Counted from the first letter of the stretch, positions 51,191-61,133 are shown. The stretch: 64,000 bases of DNA from Mycolicibacterium sp. S2-37 (GCF_017352375.1 NZ_JAFEVR010000004.1:558001-622000), one strand, 5' to 3'. Program-made: numbers and translations. Notes: generated by a model from the letters alone, not told the origin.

Positions 51191-52534
51191 ATGGACAGGG
51201 AGGTGCTGCAGTCGGCACTCGAGCGGTGGGACGCCGCACGCGCCGAACTCGCCGCGTTCGCCTATGAGATGTTGACCACTTCTGAGCGGTTGGCGTTGGT
51301 CGAGCACCTCGAGCGGGCGCAGCGCCAGGACGTGGCGCTGGCTCATACCGTCCTCGCCTCCTTCGCTGCCGACGCCGATCCGCTGACGTTCGGGGAGAAG
51401 ACCTTGCGCAAGGTGATCGCCACCCGCCTGCGCATCGAACCCAAGGCCGCGGGTGCCCGCCTGAAAGACGCACAGCAACTCGGTCCGCGGAAATCGTTCA
51501 CCGGTGAACCCCTGCCGCCGGTGTTGCCCGCGACCGCTGCCGCCCTGGCCCGCGGGGACATCGGCGCCGCGCACGTCGCCGAAATCCAGAAGTTCTTCAA
51601 GGCGTTGCCCGGCTGGGTGGACGCGGCCACCCGCGCCGAGGCCGAAGACACCCTGGCCCGCGTAGCCGTGGGACTTGATCCCGAACAGCTGCGCGTCGCC
51701 GCCCACGCGCTGCGCGACCTGTTCGACCCCGACGGCGCCGAGCCCAACGACGACCTCCAACAACGCCTGCGTTCCTTCCGAATCGGGAAACAACAACGCG
51801 ACGGCATGACCCCGATCAGCGGCTACGTCGACCCTGAAACCGCCTGCTACCTCCACACCCTCAACGCCAAACACGGTGCCCCCGGGACCAACTTGCCTGA
51901 CGACCTGGCCGGAATGCCCGACACCCGCACCACCGGGCAACGCTGCCATGACGCCATCAGAACCGGGCTTCGCCAACTGGTCGGGTCGGGAGCGTTGGGC
52001 CAGGTCAACGGGATCCCGGCAACCATCGTCGCCACCACCACCGTCGACCAACTCGAAAGAGCGGCCGGCTACGCCGACACCGGTGGCGGCACCCGCCTCC
52101 CCATCCGCGACCTCATCCGACTGGCCGGACAATCCCGCCACTACCTTGCGGTGTTCGACGACCACCACCAGGAGGTGCTGCATTTCGGCCGGGCCCGCCG
52201 CTGCGCCTCCACCGCCCAGCGGCTGGCCCTGTTCGCCCGCGACAAAGGCTGCACCCGCCCCGGCTGCACCACGGCCCTCTATTCATGCGAAGCCCACCAC
52301 GAACACGACTTCTCCGATGGCGGGCGCACCGACATCGACACCATGGCGCTGGCGTGCAAACCCGACAACCTCACGGTCGAGGAAACAGGCTGGACCACCC
52401 GCCGCCGCAACGGCCGCACCGAATGGCTCCCCCCACCCCGACTCGACACCGGCCAAACTCGCGTCAACAACTACCACCACCCCGAGCGCTACCTCCAAGA
52501 AGCCGAGGGTGACGACGACGATGAGCCCGAGTAG
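51191..52534 (+). CDS. 13E12-repeat family protein (DUF222 + HNH endonuclease domain)
   Basis: 447 aa. The DUF222 region covers about residues 30-300 (SFTGEPLPPVLPATAAALAR). The C-terminal HNH-type nuclease site reads ARDKGCTRPGCT, then SCEAHHEHDFSDGG and ACKPDNLTVEE. 13E12 genes are multi-copy, often mobile, and host integration events in mycobacteria. The promoter combines a LexA box and a PafBC-type element, so it should be DNA-damage-inducible. I set the ATG at 51191 from the promoter spacing; the reading frame continues upstream across dapB but is not coding there. Confidence 0.9.
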   Translation: MDREVLQSALERWDAARAELAAFAYEMLTTSERLALVEHLERAQRQDVALAHTVLASFAADADPLTFGEKTLRKVIATRLRIEPKAAGARLKDAQQLGPRKSFTGEPLPPVLPATAAALARGDIGAAHVAEIQKFFKALPGWVDAATRAEAEDTLARVAVGLDPEQLRVAAHALRDLFDPDGAEPNDDLQQRLRSFRIGKQQRDGMTPISGYVDPETACYLHTLNAKHGAPGTNLPDDLAGMPDTRTTGQRCHDAIRTGLRQLVGSGALGQVNGIPATIVATTTVDQLERAAGYADTGGGTRLPIRDLIRLAGQSRHYLAVFDDHHQEVLHFGRARRCASTAQRLALFARDKGCTRPGCTTALYSCEAHHEHDFSDGGRTDIDTMALACKPDNLTVEETGWTTRRRNGRTEWLPPPRLDTGQTRVNNYHHPERYLQEAEGDDDDEPE

Positions 52535-52540
52535 CCCTGC

Positions 52541-52837
52541 ACGACAAAGGGACTCACCACCCGGCCAGCGACGCTCGGCGCCGTCTTCGCGAAGTGGACC
52601 AAGGTGGGCGGCATGTCCACCGATCGCGGCGCGCTGAGCCAAATTCGGGCAGCCGTCGATCCGGCAGCACCCGGCGGCGGGTTCTACGGACCGCTGTTCG
52701 TCACCAATGGTCCGCCGGTCCGCAAGCCCCTGGTCGGCCCCGGCAGCGACGCTGCGATCAAGGCGCTGTGGCAGGCCGCAGAGAAGGAGACGGGCCTGCG
52801 GGTGGACGTGGTGGCCGCGGGGTCCAACACGCAGTAG
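52541..52837 (+). pseudogene. C-terminal remnant of a short-chain dehydrogenase
   Basis: About 98 codons. RAAVDPAAPGGGFYGPLFVT, NGPPVRKPL and SDAAIKALWQAAEKETGLRV resemble the end of retinol-dehydrogenase-like SDRs. The Rossmann domain and YxxxK are absent, and the reading frame begins just after the 13E12/HNH stop. An ORF could start at GTG 52604 or ATG 52613, but no function is expected. The break suggests an insertion or deletion junction beside the 13E12 gene. Confidence 0.6.
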
Positions 52838-52870
52838 TTCACGTCGGCGGTCACCCATTGACGCTTGCGT

Positions 52871-52900
52871 TGACATCAAAGTGGTGTCACCATGACGTCA
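52871..52900. promoter_or_regulatory. Palindromic operator series before the HicB-like gene
   Basis: TGACA-N9-TGTCA (52871-52889), the perfect palindrome TGGTGTCACCA (52882-52892) and the perfect palindrome TGACGTCA (52893-52900) overlap or abut. TGACATCA and TGACGTCA lie 22 bp apart, two helical turns. It ends on the start codon, as expected for autoregulation by a ribbon-helix-helix protein. Confidence 0.65.
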
Positions 52901-53376
52901 TGGACTTGCAGCCGTATGTCGAGCGCGTTCGCCACGAACTCTCGGCGGTGGCGGCCATGGGCGGCGCGGAGAGCGAGGAGCTGGCAGGCCGACTCAGCGC
53001 TGCGCTGGAATCCTCCGTCCGCTTGGCGCTACTGGAAGCCCTCGCCGACGCCGCCGAGCACATCACGCGCGAACTGGCACCCGGCTCGGTAGACGTTCGG
53101 CTGCACGGCCGCGACCCACATTTCACGGTCTCGGCAGTACCCCAGCAGGAACCAGCCTCGGTCCCAGCGATGGACACCGACGAGGACGGCGGGACATGGC
53201 GCGTCACGTTGCGCCTCCCCGCCGGTCTGCGCTCCGGAGTCGATGCAGCGGCCGGCCGCGAGGGACTGTCCGTCAATGCCTGGCTGGTGCGCGCGGTCAG
53301 CGCGGCCCTGGGGGCGTCAGCGCCGCGGCGCACCAGGACCCCATCCGACACACATGTCAGCGGCTGGGTCCGCTGA
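52900..53376 (+). CDS. HicB-like protein with C-terminal ribbon-helix-helix domain
   Basis: 158 aa. The N-terminal half (MDLQPYVERVRHELSAVAAM, then ALADAAEHITRELAPGSVDV) is helical and of unknown role. The C-terminal WRVTLRLPAGLRSGVDAAAG, then REGLSVNAWLVRAVSAAL is a typical Arc/HicB ribbon-helix-helix. There is no HicA toxin gene beside it, so it is more likely a regulator of the DUF4097 gene than part of a toxin-antitoxin pair. The palindromes at 52871-52900 probably bind it. Confidence 0.78.
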   Translation: MDLQPYVERVRHELSAVAAMGGAESEELAGRLSAALESSVRLALLEALADAAEHITRELAPGSVDVRLHGRDPHFTVSAVPQQEPASVPAMDTDEDGGTWRVTLRLPAGLRSGVDAAAGREGLSVNAWLVRAVSAALGASAPRRTRTPSDTHVSGWVR

Positions 53377-53402
53377 ACCCCTACCCGAGTGAAAGGAAAG
53401 AC

Positions 53403-54212
53403 ATGGCAACGTTTCACACCCCGGAACCCATCACCGCCGATATCGAGGTGGCCGCCGGCATGGTGCACCTGACCGCCGGTGACGGCGCCGACACCGTCGT
53501 CGAGGTTCGGCCCCACGACGCCGCGCGGCCGGCAGACGTGAAAGCCGCCGAGCAGACGCGGGTGACCTTCCACCACGGCCGGCTCTCGGTCAAGACGCCG
53601 ATGCCGTGGATCATGCTGGGCCGCAGGGCATCGGTGGACATCGACATCGCGCTGCCCTCGGGCTCACGGTTGACGGCCGCCGTGGCGTCGGCCGGCTTTC
53701 AGGCCGACGGCGAATACGCCGACTGCCGGTTGGCCTCGGCCAGCGGCGGCATGCTGGTGGAGTCGGTCTCGGGGAACATCAAAGCCGACACCGCGTCCGG
53801 CGACATCACCGTGCACCGGGCCTCTGGCCCGGTCGCTGTCGCGACGGCCTCCGGCAATCTGGTGGTCGGCGAACTCGACAGCGATCTGCGCTTTCAGACC
53901 GCCAGTGGAACGCTGACTGTTGACCGCTTGTGCGGCAATGCGAAGTGCCAGAGCGCATCCGGCGGAGTCGCCGTCGCCGTCGCGGTCAGTGGGTCGCTAT
54001 CGGTGCAGACTGCCAGCGGTGAGGTGGAGGTCGGAATCCCGCACGGAACCGCGGCCGAACTCGACCTCCGTACTCGTTCAGGTGCGGTGACCAACACCCT
54101 GCAGCCGGCCGACGGACCCGTCGACGACGACCGAGTCCTTGCGGTGAGCGTCCACACCGCCTCAGGCGACATCGCGGTCCGCCGGGCGTCGTCTGCCGGC
54201 GCTGCCCGATAG
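53403..54212 (+). CDS. DUF4097 beta-strand repeat protein
   Basis: 269 aa with no signal peptide. The C-terminal two-thirds consists of short repeats of the form SASGGMLVESVSGNIKADTA, SGDITVHRASGPVAVATASG and SGNLVVGEL, the DUF4097/adhesin-like right-handed beta-solenoid. The molecular role is unknown. GAAAGGAAAG precedes the ATG, and the gene lies 26 nt after the HicB-like gene; this pair recurs in actinobacteria. Confidence 0.85.
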   Translation: MATFHTPEPITADIEVAAGMVHLTAGDGADTVVEVRPHDAARPADVKAAEQTRVTFHHGRLSVKTPMPWIMLGRRASVDIDIALPSGSRLTAAVASAGFQADGEYADCRLASASGGMLVESVSGNIKADTASGDITVHRASGPVAVATASGNLVVGELDSDLRFQTASGTLTVDRLCGNAKCQSASGGVAVAVAVSGSLSVQTASGEVEVGIPHGTAAELDLRTRSGAVTNTLQPADGPVDDDRVLAVSVHTASGDIAVRRASSAGAAR

Positions 54213-54226
54213 CGCTGTGCCACAAC

Positions 54227-54742
54227 CTACAGCGGCGACGCCCCGCGGAGGTGCTCGAAGATCAGCGAGGTCTGCGTGCCGGCGACGTCGGCATCCGCAT
54301 TGAGGTTCTCGACCACGAACGCCCGCAGATCCTCGGTGTCCTGCGCGGCGACGTGCAGGATGAAGTCGTCGGATCCGGCGAGGAAGTAGACGTCCATCAC
54401 CTGGGGTTTGCGCCGCATCTGCTGGATGAAGTTGCGGATCTTCCCGCGTGCGTGGGACTGCAGGGTCACCGAGATCATGGCCTGCATCGTCAGGCCGATC
54501 GCCGCCGGATCGATGTCGGTGTAGAAGCCACGGATCGCCCCGAGCTCCTGCAGCCTGCGCACCCGGCCGTGACAGGTCGACGGTGCGATGCCCACCGCAT
54601 CGGCCAGTGCGCTGTTCGATATCCGTGCGTCGTCGTGCAGGGCGGTCAGGATGCGCCGGTCGACGTCGTCGATGTCGGCGGCCCGAACATCCTTCGGCGC
54701 GCGCACTCCGCGACCCGCACGGTTCGCTGAATCTTCGCTCAC
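54227..54742 (-). CDS. aldR: Lrp/AsnC family regulator AldR
   Basis: 171 aa from a GTG at 54742; a GTG at 54781 adds 13 residues. The helix-turn-helix is DVDRRILTALHDDARISNSA, then LADAVGIAPSTCHGRVRRL. The RAM ligand domain follows (ISVTLQSHARGKIRNFIQQM). In mycobacteria AldR binds the ald promoter region and switches from repression to activation with alanine. It is divergent from ald across 91 nt. Confidence 0.93.
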   Translation of the reverse strand: MSEDSANRAGRGVRAPKDVRAADIDDVDRRILTALHDDARISNSALADAVGIAPSTCHGRVRRLQELGAIRGFYTDIDPAAIGLTMQAMISVTLQSHARGKIRNFIQQMRRKPQVMDVYFLAGSDDFILHVAAQDTEDLRAFVVENLNADADVAGTQTSLIFEHLRGASPL

Positions 54743-54833
54743 CGAGCAACCATATCGAACTACCGTCGGAACTATTGCCACAATCTCGGATTTTCTTCAG
54801 ACTTATGGCATCCGAACGACTCGAGGAGCGATC

Positions 54834-55949
54834 ATGCGCGTCGGCATCCCGACCGAGATCAAGAACAACGAATACCGCGTGGCCATCACGCCCGCCGGTG
54901 TCGCCGAACTGACCCATCGCGGCCACGATGTGCTCGTACAGGCCGGTGCAGGTGAGGGCTCGGCCATCACCGACGCCGACTTCAAAGCAGCAGGCGCGCA
55001 GATGATCAACAGCGCCGATGAGGTGTGGGCCGACGCCGACCTGCTGCTCAAGGTCAAGGAGCCGATCGAGCCGGAATACGCCCGGATGCGCGAGGGCCAG
55101 ACCCTGTTCACCTATCTGCACCTCGCCGCGTCGAAGCCGTGCACCGACGCGCTGCTCACCTCCGGCACCACCTCCATCGCCTACGAGACCGTGCAGACCG
55201 CTGACGGCGCACTGCCGCTGCTCGCCCCGATGAGCGAGGTGGCCGGCCGGCTGTCGGCCCAGGTCGGCGCCTACCACCTGATGCGGGCCCACGGGGGTCG
55301 CGGGGTGCTCATGGGCGGGGTGCCCGGCGTCGCACCCGCGGAGGTGGTGGTGATCGGTGGCGGCGTGGCCGGCTACAACGCGGCCCGCGTCGCCAAGGGC
55401 ATGGGCGCCCATGTCACCGTCTTCGACGTCAACATCAACACGCTCCGCAAGATCGACGGCGAGTTCACCGGCGGCATCGAAACCCGCTACTCGTCGCGGC
55501 TCGAATTGGAGGAGGCGGTGAAGAAAGCCGACCTCGTCATCGGCGCGGTCCTGATCCCCGGCGCGAAGGCGCCGAAGCTGGTGACGAATTCGACAGTCGC
55601 ACACATGAATCCCGGAGCGGTGCTCGTCGACATCGCAATCGACCAGGGCGGCTGCTTCGAGGACTCCCGGCCGACCACCCACGACGATCCCACCTTCGCG
55701 GTGCACGACGCGGTGTTCTACTGCGTCGCCAACATGCCCGGCGCCGTCCCGCGCACGTCGACTTTCGCGCTGACCAACGCCACCATGCCGTATGTGCTCA
55801 AGCTCGCCGACAACGGCTGGCAGGACGCCTGCCGGGCCGATCCGGCACTGGCCAAGGGACTCTCGACCCACGCGGGCGCGCTGCTCAACGAACAGGTCGC
55901 GACCGACCTCGAGTTGCCGTTCACCGACCCGGCCACCGTGCTGTCGTAG
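54834..55949 (+). CDS. ald: L-alanine dehydrogenase
   Basis: 371 aa, identical in length to the M. tuberculosis enzyme. Catalytic K75 (LLKVKEP) and H96 (FTYLHLA) are present, with NAD-binding [15 protein letters not shown]. It interconverts alanine and pyruvate and supports NAD recycling in low oxygen. GAGGAG lies just before the ATG. Regulation by the divergent aldR is expected. The stop is part of a 12-bp palindrome shared with the convergent ychJ stop. Confidence 0.97.
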   Translation: MRVGIPTEIKNNEYRVAITPAGVAELTHRGHDVLVQAGAGEGSAITDADFKAAGAQMINSADEVWADADLLLKVKEPIEPEYARMREGQTLFTYLHLAASKPCTDALLTSGTTSIAYETVQTADGALPLLAPMSEVAGRLSAQVGAYHLMRAHGGRGVLMGGVPGVAPAEVVVIGGGVAGYNAARVAKGMGAHVTVFDVNINTLRKIDGEFTGGIETRYSSRLELEEAVKKADLVIGAVLIPGAKAPKLVTNSTVAHMNPGAVLVDIAIDQGGCFEDSRPTTHDDPTFAVHDAVFYCVANMPGAVPRTSTFALTNATMPYVLKLADNGWQDACRADPALAKGLSTHAGALLNEQVATDLELPFTDPATVLS

Positions 55950-55955
55950 GCCGGC

Positions 55956-56309
55956 CTAGAACAGGTCACCGTCGACGTAGAACCAGCGACGGGCCCGGAC
56001 GGCGAACCGGGAGCGCTCATGCAGCGTCCCGGGTCGTCCTTCCCGGCGGTAATGCGCCCGGAATTCGACCTCGTCGTCCGAAGCGTCCACGATTTCCAGC
56101 GAGACCCACTCGACGTCGCTCGGTACCACCTCGGCGGGCCGGGTACGCGGATGCCACGTCCGCCACACGTAGTCGAGATCGCCGACGGCGTAAGCGCTGT
56201 AGCGCGACCGCATCAGTTCCTCCGCGGTCCCGGCCTGCCGCTCACCACGGTGCAACGGCTGACAACACCGACTGAACGACTCTGCCGCGCCGCAGGGGCA
56301 CGCGCTCAC
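55956..56309 (-). CDS. YchJ-like UPF0225 protein (SEC-C motif)
   Basis: 117 aa from a GTG that overlaps the blaS stop as GTGA. The N-terminal [13 protein letters not shown] is the SEC-C zinc motif (C-x-C plus later Cys and Cys), followed by the NTF2-like domain [20 protein letters not shown] with [20 protein letters not shown]. Function is unknown; SEC-C proteins are proposed to bind nucleic acids or ribosomes. It is the last gene of the pnp-pepR-blaS-ychJ run. Confidence 0.88.
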   Translation of the reverse strand: MSACPCGAAESFSRCCQPLHRGERQAGTAEELMRSRYSAYAVGDLDYVWRTWHPRTRPAEVVPSDVEWVSLEIVDASDDEVEFRAHYRREGRPGTLHERSRFAVRARRWFYVDGDLF

Positions 56310-57208
56310 GGCGCGAGCAGCGCCTGCAGCACCACCGAGGCGACGTCGCCGATCAGCGGCCGGTTGTTCTCCGCATCCGGATCGTCCTTCGCCGAGCGCG
56401 TCATCACGGCCAGCAGCACCCGCTGGCCCTGCGGGCCGTACGCGATGCCGACGTCGTTGGTGGTGGCGTAGTCCCCGCTGCCGGTCTTGTCGGCCGTCGT
56501 CCAGCCCGGAGGCAGTCCGGCCCGCATGCTCGACGTCTCGTTCGCCCGCATCCAGTCCTCGAGCAGTTGTCGTTGTGCCGGTGCGAGCGCGTCACCGGTG
56601 AGCAGCGTCCGGAAACCGTTGCCGAGCGCCTCGGGGGTGCTGGTGTCGCGCGGGTCGCCCGGCACCGCCGAATTGAGCTCGGTCTCGAACCGGTCCAGCC
56701 GTGACCGGGGATCGCCGATGCTGCGGGCGAACTGGGTCACCGCGGCGGGCCCGCCGACGTTGTGCAGCAGGATGTTGGCCGCCGCGTTGTCACTCACCTG
56801 CAGAATCGCCTGGCAGAGTTCGGCGATGGTCATATCCGCGCCGGCGCGCGGTTCGGTGCGCGGGGAGTTCGGCAGGATCCCGGCCGGGTCGACGTAGAGG
56901 CGCTGCTCCAGCGACCGCTGGCCGCGCCCGACCATCTGCAGCATGTGCGCCGCGAGATAGGCCTTGAATGTCGAACACATCGCGAACGTCTCCTGCGCCC
57001 GGTGGTCGACGGTGCGACCCGACGCGAGATCGACGGCGAACACCCCCACCACCGCGTCGTGCCGGCGTTCGAGTGCGCCGATCCGGTCGCCGACCGGCGG
57101 CAGCGGTTCGGCGGGATCGGCCAGAACCGTGCGCTCCGAACATGCGGCCAGCGCCACACCCGTGAGGGCGGCAGCCCCGACCATCAGCCGTCGACGCGAG
57201 AATGCCAT
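56306..57208 (-). CDS. blaS: Class A beta-lactamase
   Basis: 300 aa. A Tat-type signal ([20 protein letters not shown]) ends in a lipobox with C23. Active-site motifs are complete: S79-TF-K82, SDN 139-141, E175-TEL-N179 (ExxLN) and KTG 241-243. It hydrolyses penicillins and cephalosporins outside the membrane. Location beside ald and aldR corresponds to M. smegmatis blaS. Its ATG shares one base with the pepR stop (TGATG), so its translation is coupled to pepR rather than to a bla regulator. Confidence 0.95.
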   Translation of the reverse strand: MAFSRRRLMVGAAALTGVALAACSERTVLADPAEPLPPVGDRIGALERRHDAVVGVFAVDLASGRTVDHRAQETFAMCSTFKAYLAAHMLQMVGRGQRSLEQRLYVDPAGILPNSPRTEPRAGADMTIAELCQAILQVSDNAAANILLHNVGGPAAVTQFARSIGDPRSRLDRFETELNSAVPGDPRDTSTPEALGNGFRTLLTGDALAPAQRQLLEDWMRANETSSMRAGLPPGWTTADKTGSGDYATTNDVGIAYGPQGQRVLLAVMTRSAKDDPDAENNRPLIGDVASVVLQALLAP

Positions 57209-58560
57209 CAGATCCTTTGAAGTCGTTTGGGCAGAGACTTTTTCGACCGGTGCGGGCCCAGCACGGCGGCACCGAACGGCCGCCGCAGCAGATCCCTGGC
57301 CACGGCGTTCACCTCCTCGAGGGTCACCGCGCCGATCTGCTCCAGAGTGTCATCGATGCTGCGGTGCCTGCCGTAGTTCAACTCGCTGCGGCCGATGCGG
57401 TTCATCCGGGACGCCGAATCCTCCAGGCCGAGCACGAGTCCACCCCGCAGGGAACCCTTGGCGATGCGGCATTCGGATTCCGTGATGCCGTCGCGCGCCA
57501 CGTCGTCGAGCACGTCAGTGGTCACCCGCACCACCTCGTCGAAGCGTTCGGGCAGACAGCCGGCGTAGATGGACAGCGCCCCGCTGTCGGAGAACGTGTC
57601 CACCGTCGAGTAGACCGAGTAGGCCAAACCGCGCGTTTCGCGAATCTCCTGGAACAGCCGCGAACTCAGCCCGCCGCCCAGAGCGGTGTTGAGCACCGCC
57701 AGCGCCCACCGGTGATCCCAGTGCCGGCCCGGCGTGCGCACGCCCATCGACAGGTGGGTCTGTTCCCCGTCGCGGTTGACGATCTGCAGCGAAGGCCGGC
57801 CCGGCACCCGCCCGGCGCCCTTGCGGGGAGCCAACGCCTTGCGGCCGCGAACGAGCCTGGGCCCGAAGTACTCCCGCACCAGCGCGACAACCCGGTCGTG
57901 GTCGACGTTTCCGGCGACGGCCACGACCATCCGCTCGGGCGTGTACCGCCGGACGTGGAAAGAGTGCAGCTGACTTCGGGTCATTCCCGCGATCGACTCG
58001 ACGCTTCCGATGACGGGACGGCCCACCGGATGCGTGCCGAACATCGCCGAGAGGAAGACGTCGCCGAGGGTGTCCTCGGGATCGTCGTCGCGCATGGCGA
58101 TCTCCTCGAGCACCACGTCGCGTTCGATCTCGACGTCGTCGACAGCGCAGCGTCCCCGCAACACCACGTCGGCGACCAGGTCGACGGCGAGTTCGAGATC
58201 GGTGTCGAGCACGTGCGCGTAGTAGCAGGTGTGCTCTCGGGCGGTGAAGGCGTTGAGTTCGCCGCCCACGGCGTCGACGGCCTGGGCGATGTCGACTGCC
58301 GTGCGGGTCGGCGTCGACTTGAACAGCAGGTGTTCGAGGAAGTGCGCGGCGCCGGCGACCGTCGGGCCCTCGTCGCGAGACCCGACATTGACCCAGACAC
58401 CGACCGATGCCGACCGCACCCACGGGATGCGTTCGGTCACCACCCGCACACCGCCGGGCAGGGTGGTGCGGCGCACCGTGGAGTCATCCACGGTGGCCGC
58501 GTCCACACTCTGCGCGCCGCGTCGCAGCGACCGCCGGCTAGCTGCTGGCGGTTGCGGCAT
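57208..58560 (-). CDS. pepR: M16 family zinc peptidase PepR
   Basis: 450 aa. The inverted zinc motif H73-F-L-E76-H77 ([10 protein letters not shown]) is present with the downstream Glu in [12 protein letters not shown]. The second domain contains [20 protein letters not shown], the M16 R/Y substrate-binding motif. It resembles mitochondrial processing peptidase subunits. The ATG at 58560 lies inside pnp (23-bp overlap) and agrees with the M. tuberculosis N-terminus; a GTG at 58506 is possible. Confidence 0.93.
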   Translation of the reverse strand: MPQPPAASRRSLRRGAQSVDAATVDDSTVRRTTLPGGVRVVTERIPWVRSASVGVWVNVGSRDEGPTVAGAAHFLEHLLFKSTPTRTAVDIAQAVDAVGGELNAFTAREHTCYYAHVLDTDLELAVDLVADVVLRGRCAVDDVEIERDVVLEEIAMRDDDPEDTLGDVFLSAMFGTHPVGRPVIGSVESIAGMTRSQLHSFHVRRYTPERMVVAVAGNVDHDRVVALVREYFGPRLVRGRKALAPRKGAGRVPGRPSLQIVNRDGEQTHLSMGVRTPGRHWDHRWALAVLNTALGGGLSSRLFQEIRETRGLAYSVYSTVDTFSDSGALSIYAGCLPERFDEVVRVTTDVLDDVARDGITESECRIAKGSLRGGLVLGLEDSASRMNRIGRSELNYGRHRSIDDTLEQIGAVTLEEVNAVARDLLRRPFGAAVLGPHRSKKSLPKRLQRI

Positions 58561-60820
58561 CGGCAGGCGTTGCTGCGTCGGAGTCACCCGACACGTCGGC
58601 AGCCTCGGCGGTCTCGGCAGCGTCCTCTTCGGCCACCAGAACGAGCGAGATCTTGCCGCGGTTGTCGATGTCGGCGATCTCCACGCGGAGCTTGTCACCG
58701 ACCTTGACGACGTCCTCGACCTTGGCGATCCGCTTGCCACGACCCAGCTTGCTGATGTGGACCAGGCCGTCACGACCCGGCAGCAGCGAGACGAACGCAC
58801 CGAAGTCAGTGGTCTTCACCACCGTGCCGAGGAACCGCTCGCCGATCTTGGGCAGCTGCGGGTTGGCGATGGCGTTGATCTTGTCGATCGCGGCCTGCGC
58901 GGCCTCGCCGTTGCTCGCGCCCACGAACACCGTGCCGTCGTCCTCGATCGAGATCGAGGCGCCGGTCTCCTCGGTGATCGAGTTGATCATCTTGCCCTTG
59001 GGCCCGATGACCTCACCGATCTTGTCGATCGGCACCTTGATCGTGGTGATGCGCGGCGCGTAGGGGCTCATCTCGTCGGGCTCGTCGATGGCCTCGGCCA
59101 TCACCTCGAGGATGGTGATCCGCGCATCCTTGGCCTGCGCCAGTGCGCCCGCCAGGACGTGCGACGGGATGCCGTCGAGCTTGGTGTCGAGCTGCAGCGC
59201 GGTGACGAAGTCCTTCGTGCCTGCGCACTTGAAGTCCATGTCGCCGAACGCGTCCTCGGCACCGAGGATGTCGGTCAGGGTGACGTAACGCCTTTCGACG
59301 CCACCACCGTCTACTTCGATGTCGTCGGAGACCAGACCCATCGCGATGCCCGCGACCGGAGCCTTCAGCGGCACACCGGCGTTGAGCAGTGCGAGCGTGG
59401 ACGCACACACCGAACCCATCGACGTCGAACCGTTGGAGCTCAGCGCCTCGGAAACCTGACGGATCGCGTACGGGAACTCCTCGATGCTCGGCAACACCGG
59501 CATCAGGGCCCGCTCGGCGAGCGCGCCGTGGCCGATCTCGCGGCGCTTCGGGGAGCCGACGCGGCCGGTCTCACCGGTCGAATACGGCGGGAAGTTGTAG
59601 TGGTGCATGTAGCGCTTGCTGGTCTCGGGGCCCAGCGAGTCGATCTGCTGGGCCATCTTGACCATGTCCAGCGTGGTGACGCCCAGGATCTGGGTCTCAC
59701 CGCGCTCGAACAGCGCACTGCCGTGTGCCCGCGGGATCACGGCGACCTCGGCCGACAGGGCGCGGATGTCGGTGACACCGCGGCCGTCGATGCGGAAGTG
59801 GTCGGTCAGGATGCGCTGACGCACGAGCTTCTTGGTCAGCGAGCGGAACGCCGCGCCGACCTCCTTCTCACGGCCGGCGAACTGCTCGGCGAGCCGCTGC
59901 AGCACCTCGACCTTGATCTCGTCGGTGCGGGTGTTGCGCTCTTCCTTGCCCGCGATGGTCAGCGCCTCGGACAGCGCGTCGGTGGCCACCGAGGACACCG
60001 CGTAGTACACGTCTTCGGCGTAATCGGGGAACACCGGATAGTCGGCGACCGGCTTGGCCGCCCGGCCCGCCAGCTCCTCCTGAGCGGTGCACAGCGCCGC
60101 GATGAACGGCTTGGCAGCCTCCAGCCCCTCGGCCACGACGGTCTCGGTGGGCGCCTGGGCGCCGTCACCGATCAGGTCGATCACCTTGTCGGTGGCCTCG
60201 GCCTCGACCATCATGATCGCGACGTCGTCGTCGGTCTTACGACCCGCGACGACCATGTCGAACACAGCCTTCTCGAGCTGCTCGACGGTCGGGAATGCGA
60301 CCCAGGTGCCCTCGATGAGCGCGACGCGCACACCGCCGACCGGACCGCTGAACGGCAGCCCGGAGATCTGGGTGGACGCCGACGCGGCGTTGATCGCCAG
60401 CACGTCGTAGAGATCGTTGGGGTCGAGGCTCATCACGGTGATGACGACCTGGACCTCGTTGCGCAGGCCCGAGATGAAGGTCGGACGCAGCGGCCGGTCG
60501 ATGAGACGGCAGGTCAGGATCGCGTCGGTGGAGGGTCGGCCCTCACGGCGGAAGAACGATCCCGGGATCCGGCCCGCGGCGTACATCCGCTCCTCGACGT
60601 CGATCGTCAGGGGGAAGAAGTCGAAGTGGTCCTTGGGAGCCTTGCTGGCCGTCGTCGCCGACAGCAGCATGGTCTCGTCGTCGAGGTAGGCGACGACCGA
60701 GCCGGCGGCCTGCTTGGCCAGGCGGCCGGTCTCGAAACGGATGGTGCGGGTGCCGAAGCTCCCGTTGTCGATGACGGCGGTCGACTCGAACACGCCGTCC
60801 TCAATTTCAACTACAGACAT
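58538..60820 (-). CDS. pnp: Polynucleotide phosphorylase (PNPase)
   Basis: 760 aa. It has two RNase PH domains (about residues 20-150 and 330-560) with [20 protein letters not shown] in the first, the KH domain ([20 protein letters not shown], GxxG = GPKG) and the S1 domain ([20 protein letters not shown]). It degrades RNA 3' to 5' with phosphate and can synthesise tails. In mycobacteria it was first named GpsI. The ATG at 60820 begins the family sequence [12 protein letters not shown]. Confidence 0.97.
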   Translation of the reverse strand: MSVVEIEDGVFESTAVIDNGSFGTRTIRFETGRLAKQAAGSVVAYLDDETMLLSATTASKAPKDHFDFFPLTIDVEERMYAAGRIPGSFFRREGRPSTDAILTCRLIDRPLRPTFISGLRNEVQVVITVMSLDPNDLYDVLAINAASASTQISGLPFSGPVGGVRVALIEGTWVAFPTVEQLEKAVFDMVVAGRKTDDDVAIMMVEAEATDKVIDLIGDGAQAPTETVVAEGLEAAKPFIAALCTAQEELAGRAAKPVADYPVFPDYAEDVYYAVSSVATDALSEALTIAGKEERNTRTDEIKVEVLQRLAEQFAGREKEVGAAFRSLTKKLVRQRILTDHFRIDGRGVTDIRALSAEVAVIPRAHGSALFERGETQILGVTTLDMVKMAQQIDSLGPETSKRYMHHYNFPPYSTGETGRVGSPKRREIGHGALAERALMPVLPSIEEFPYAIRQVSEALSSNGSTSMGSVCASTLALLNAGVPLKAPVAGIAMGLVSDDIEVDGGGVERRYVTLTDILGAEDAFGDMDFKCAGTKDFVTALQLDTKLDGIPSHVLAGALAQAKDARITILEVMAEAIDEPDEMSPYAPRITTIKVPIDKIGEVIGPKGKMINSITEETGASISIEDDGTVFVGASNGEAAQAAIDKINAIANPQLPKIGERFLGTVVKTTDFGAFVSLLPGRDGLVHISKLGRGKRIAKVEDVVKVGDKLRVEIADIDNRGKISLVLVAEEDAAETAEAADVSGDSDAATPADAATASS

Positions 60821-61133
60821 TGACGTCCGTACAGCCTCTCTGAATTCACTCAGCTGTTTCGCGTCGCCACGGCATTCGACCACGGATGCGATCTGAAAGC
60901 ACCGGCTCCGATGCGGCTACGGCCGTCGATCGAAGCTGCCGGAGTGATCTCTCGAGCTACCGGCAGCCACTACCGAAGACCGCCCGATCAGGCGGGCTCT
61001 GACATGACGCGCGGGAACGGCTCTCGCGGAGCGCGAGTACCGCACCCGGTGTTCTGGCACGAATCGAACGGTGTTCCACATCGATGCCGAACGCACCCAT
61101 GCTACATGGCGGCCCGTGTCCCACCTGCCCGGC
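60821..61133. other. 313-bp intergenic region between kup and pnp
   Basis: No convincing gene lies here; short ORFs on both strands lack a Shine-Dalgarno or family resemblance. It must contain the pnp promoter and 5' leader, and a small hairpin (CCGCC, 6-nt loop, GGCGG near 60982-60998) that could be part of a kup terminator or of the pnp leader. TCGAACGGTGTTCC near 61048 looks like an SOS box but has a 3-nt spacer. Confidence 0.6.

Noticed and set aside
52900..53376. HicAB toxin-antitoxin module
   Set aside because: No HicA-like double-stranded-RNA-binding fold gene lies on either side; the partner is a DUF4097 protein.
60187..60195. TTGTCGGTG inside pnp as another PafBC element
   Set aside because: The 8-nt spacer is followed by CTCGAC, not TANNNT, and it lies within coding sequence.
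58229..60823. 864-aa plus-strand open frame opposite pnp
   Set aside because: Antisense shadow of a highly conserved high-GC gene. Its composition (Arg, Gly, Asp, His) and lack of motifs argue against coding.
60982..60998. Riboswitch or small RNA before pnp
   Set aside because: Only a 5-bp stem is visible and no known riboswitch core can be recognised. Left as an uncharacterised leader.
61047..61060. TCGAACGGTGTTCC in the kup-pnp intergenic region as an SOS box
   Set aside because: The half-sites are 3 nt apart instead of 4 and the right half ends GTTCC, so it does not fit the LexA geometry.
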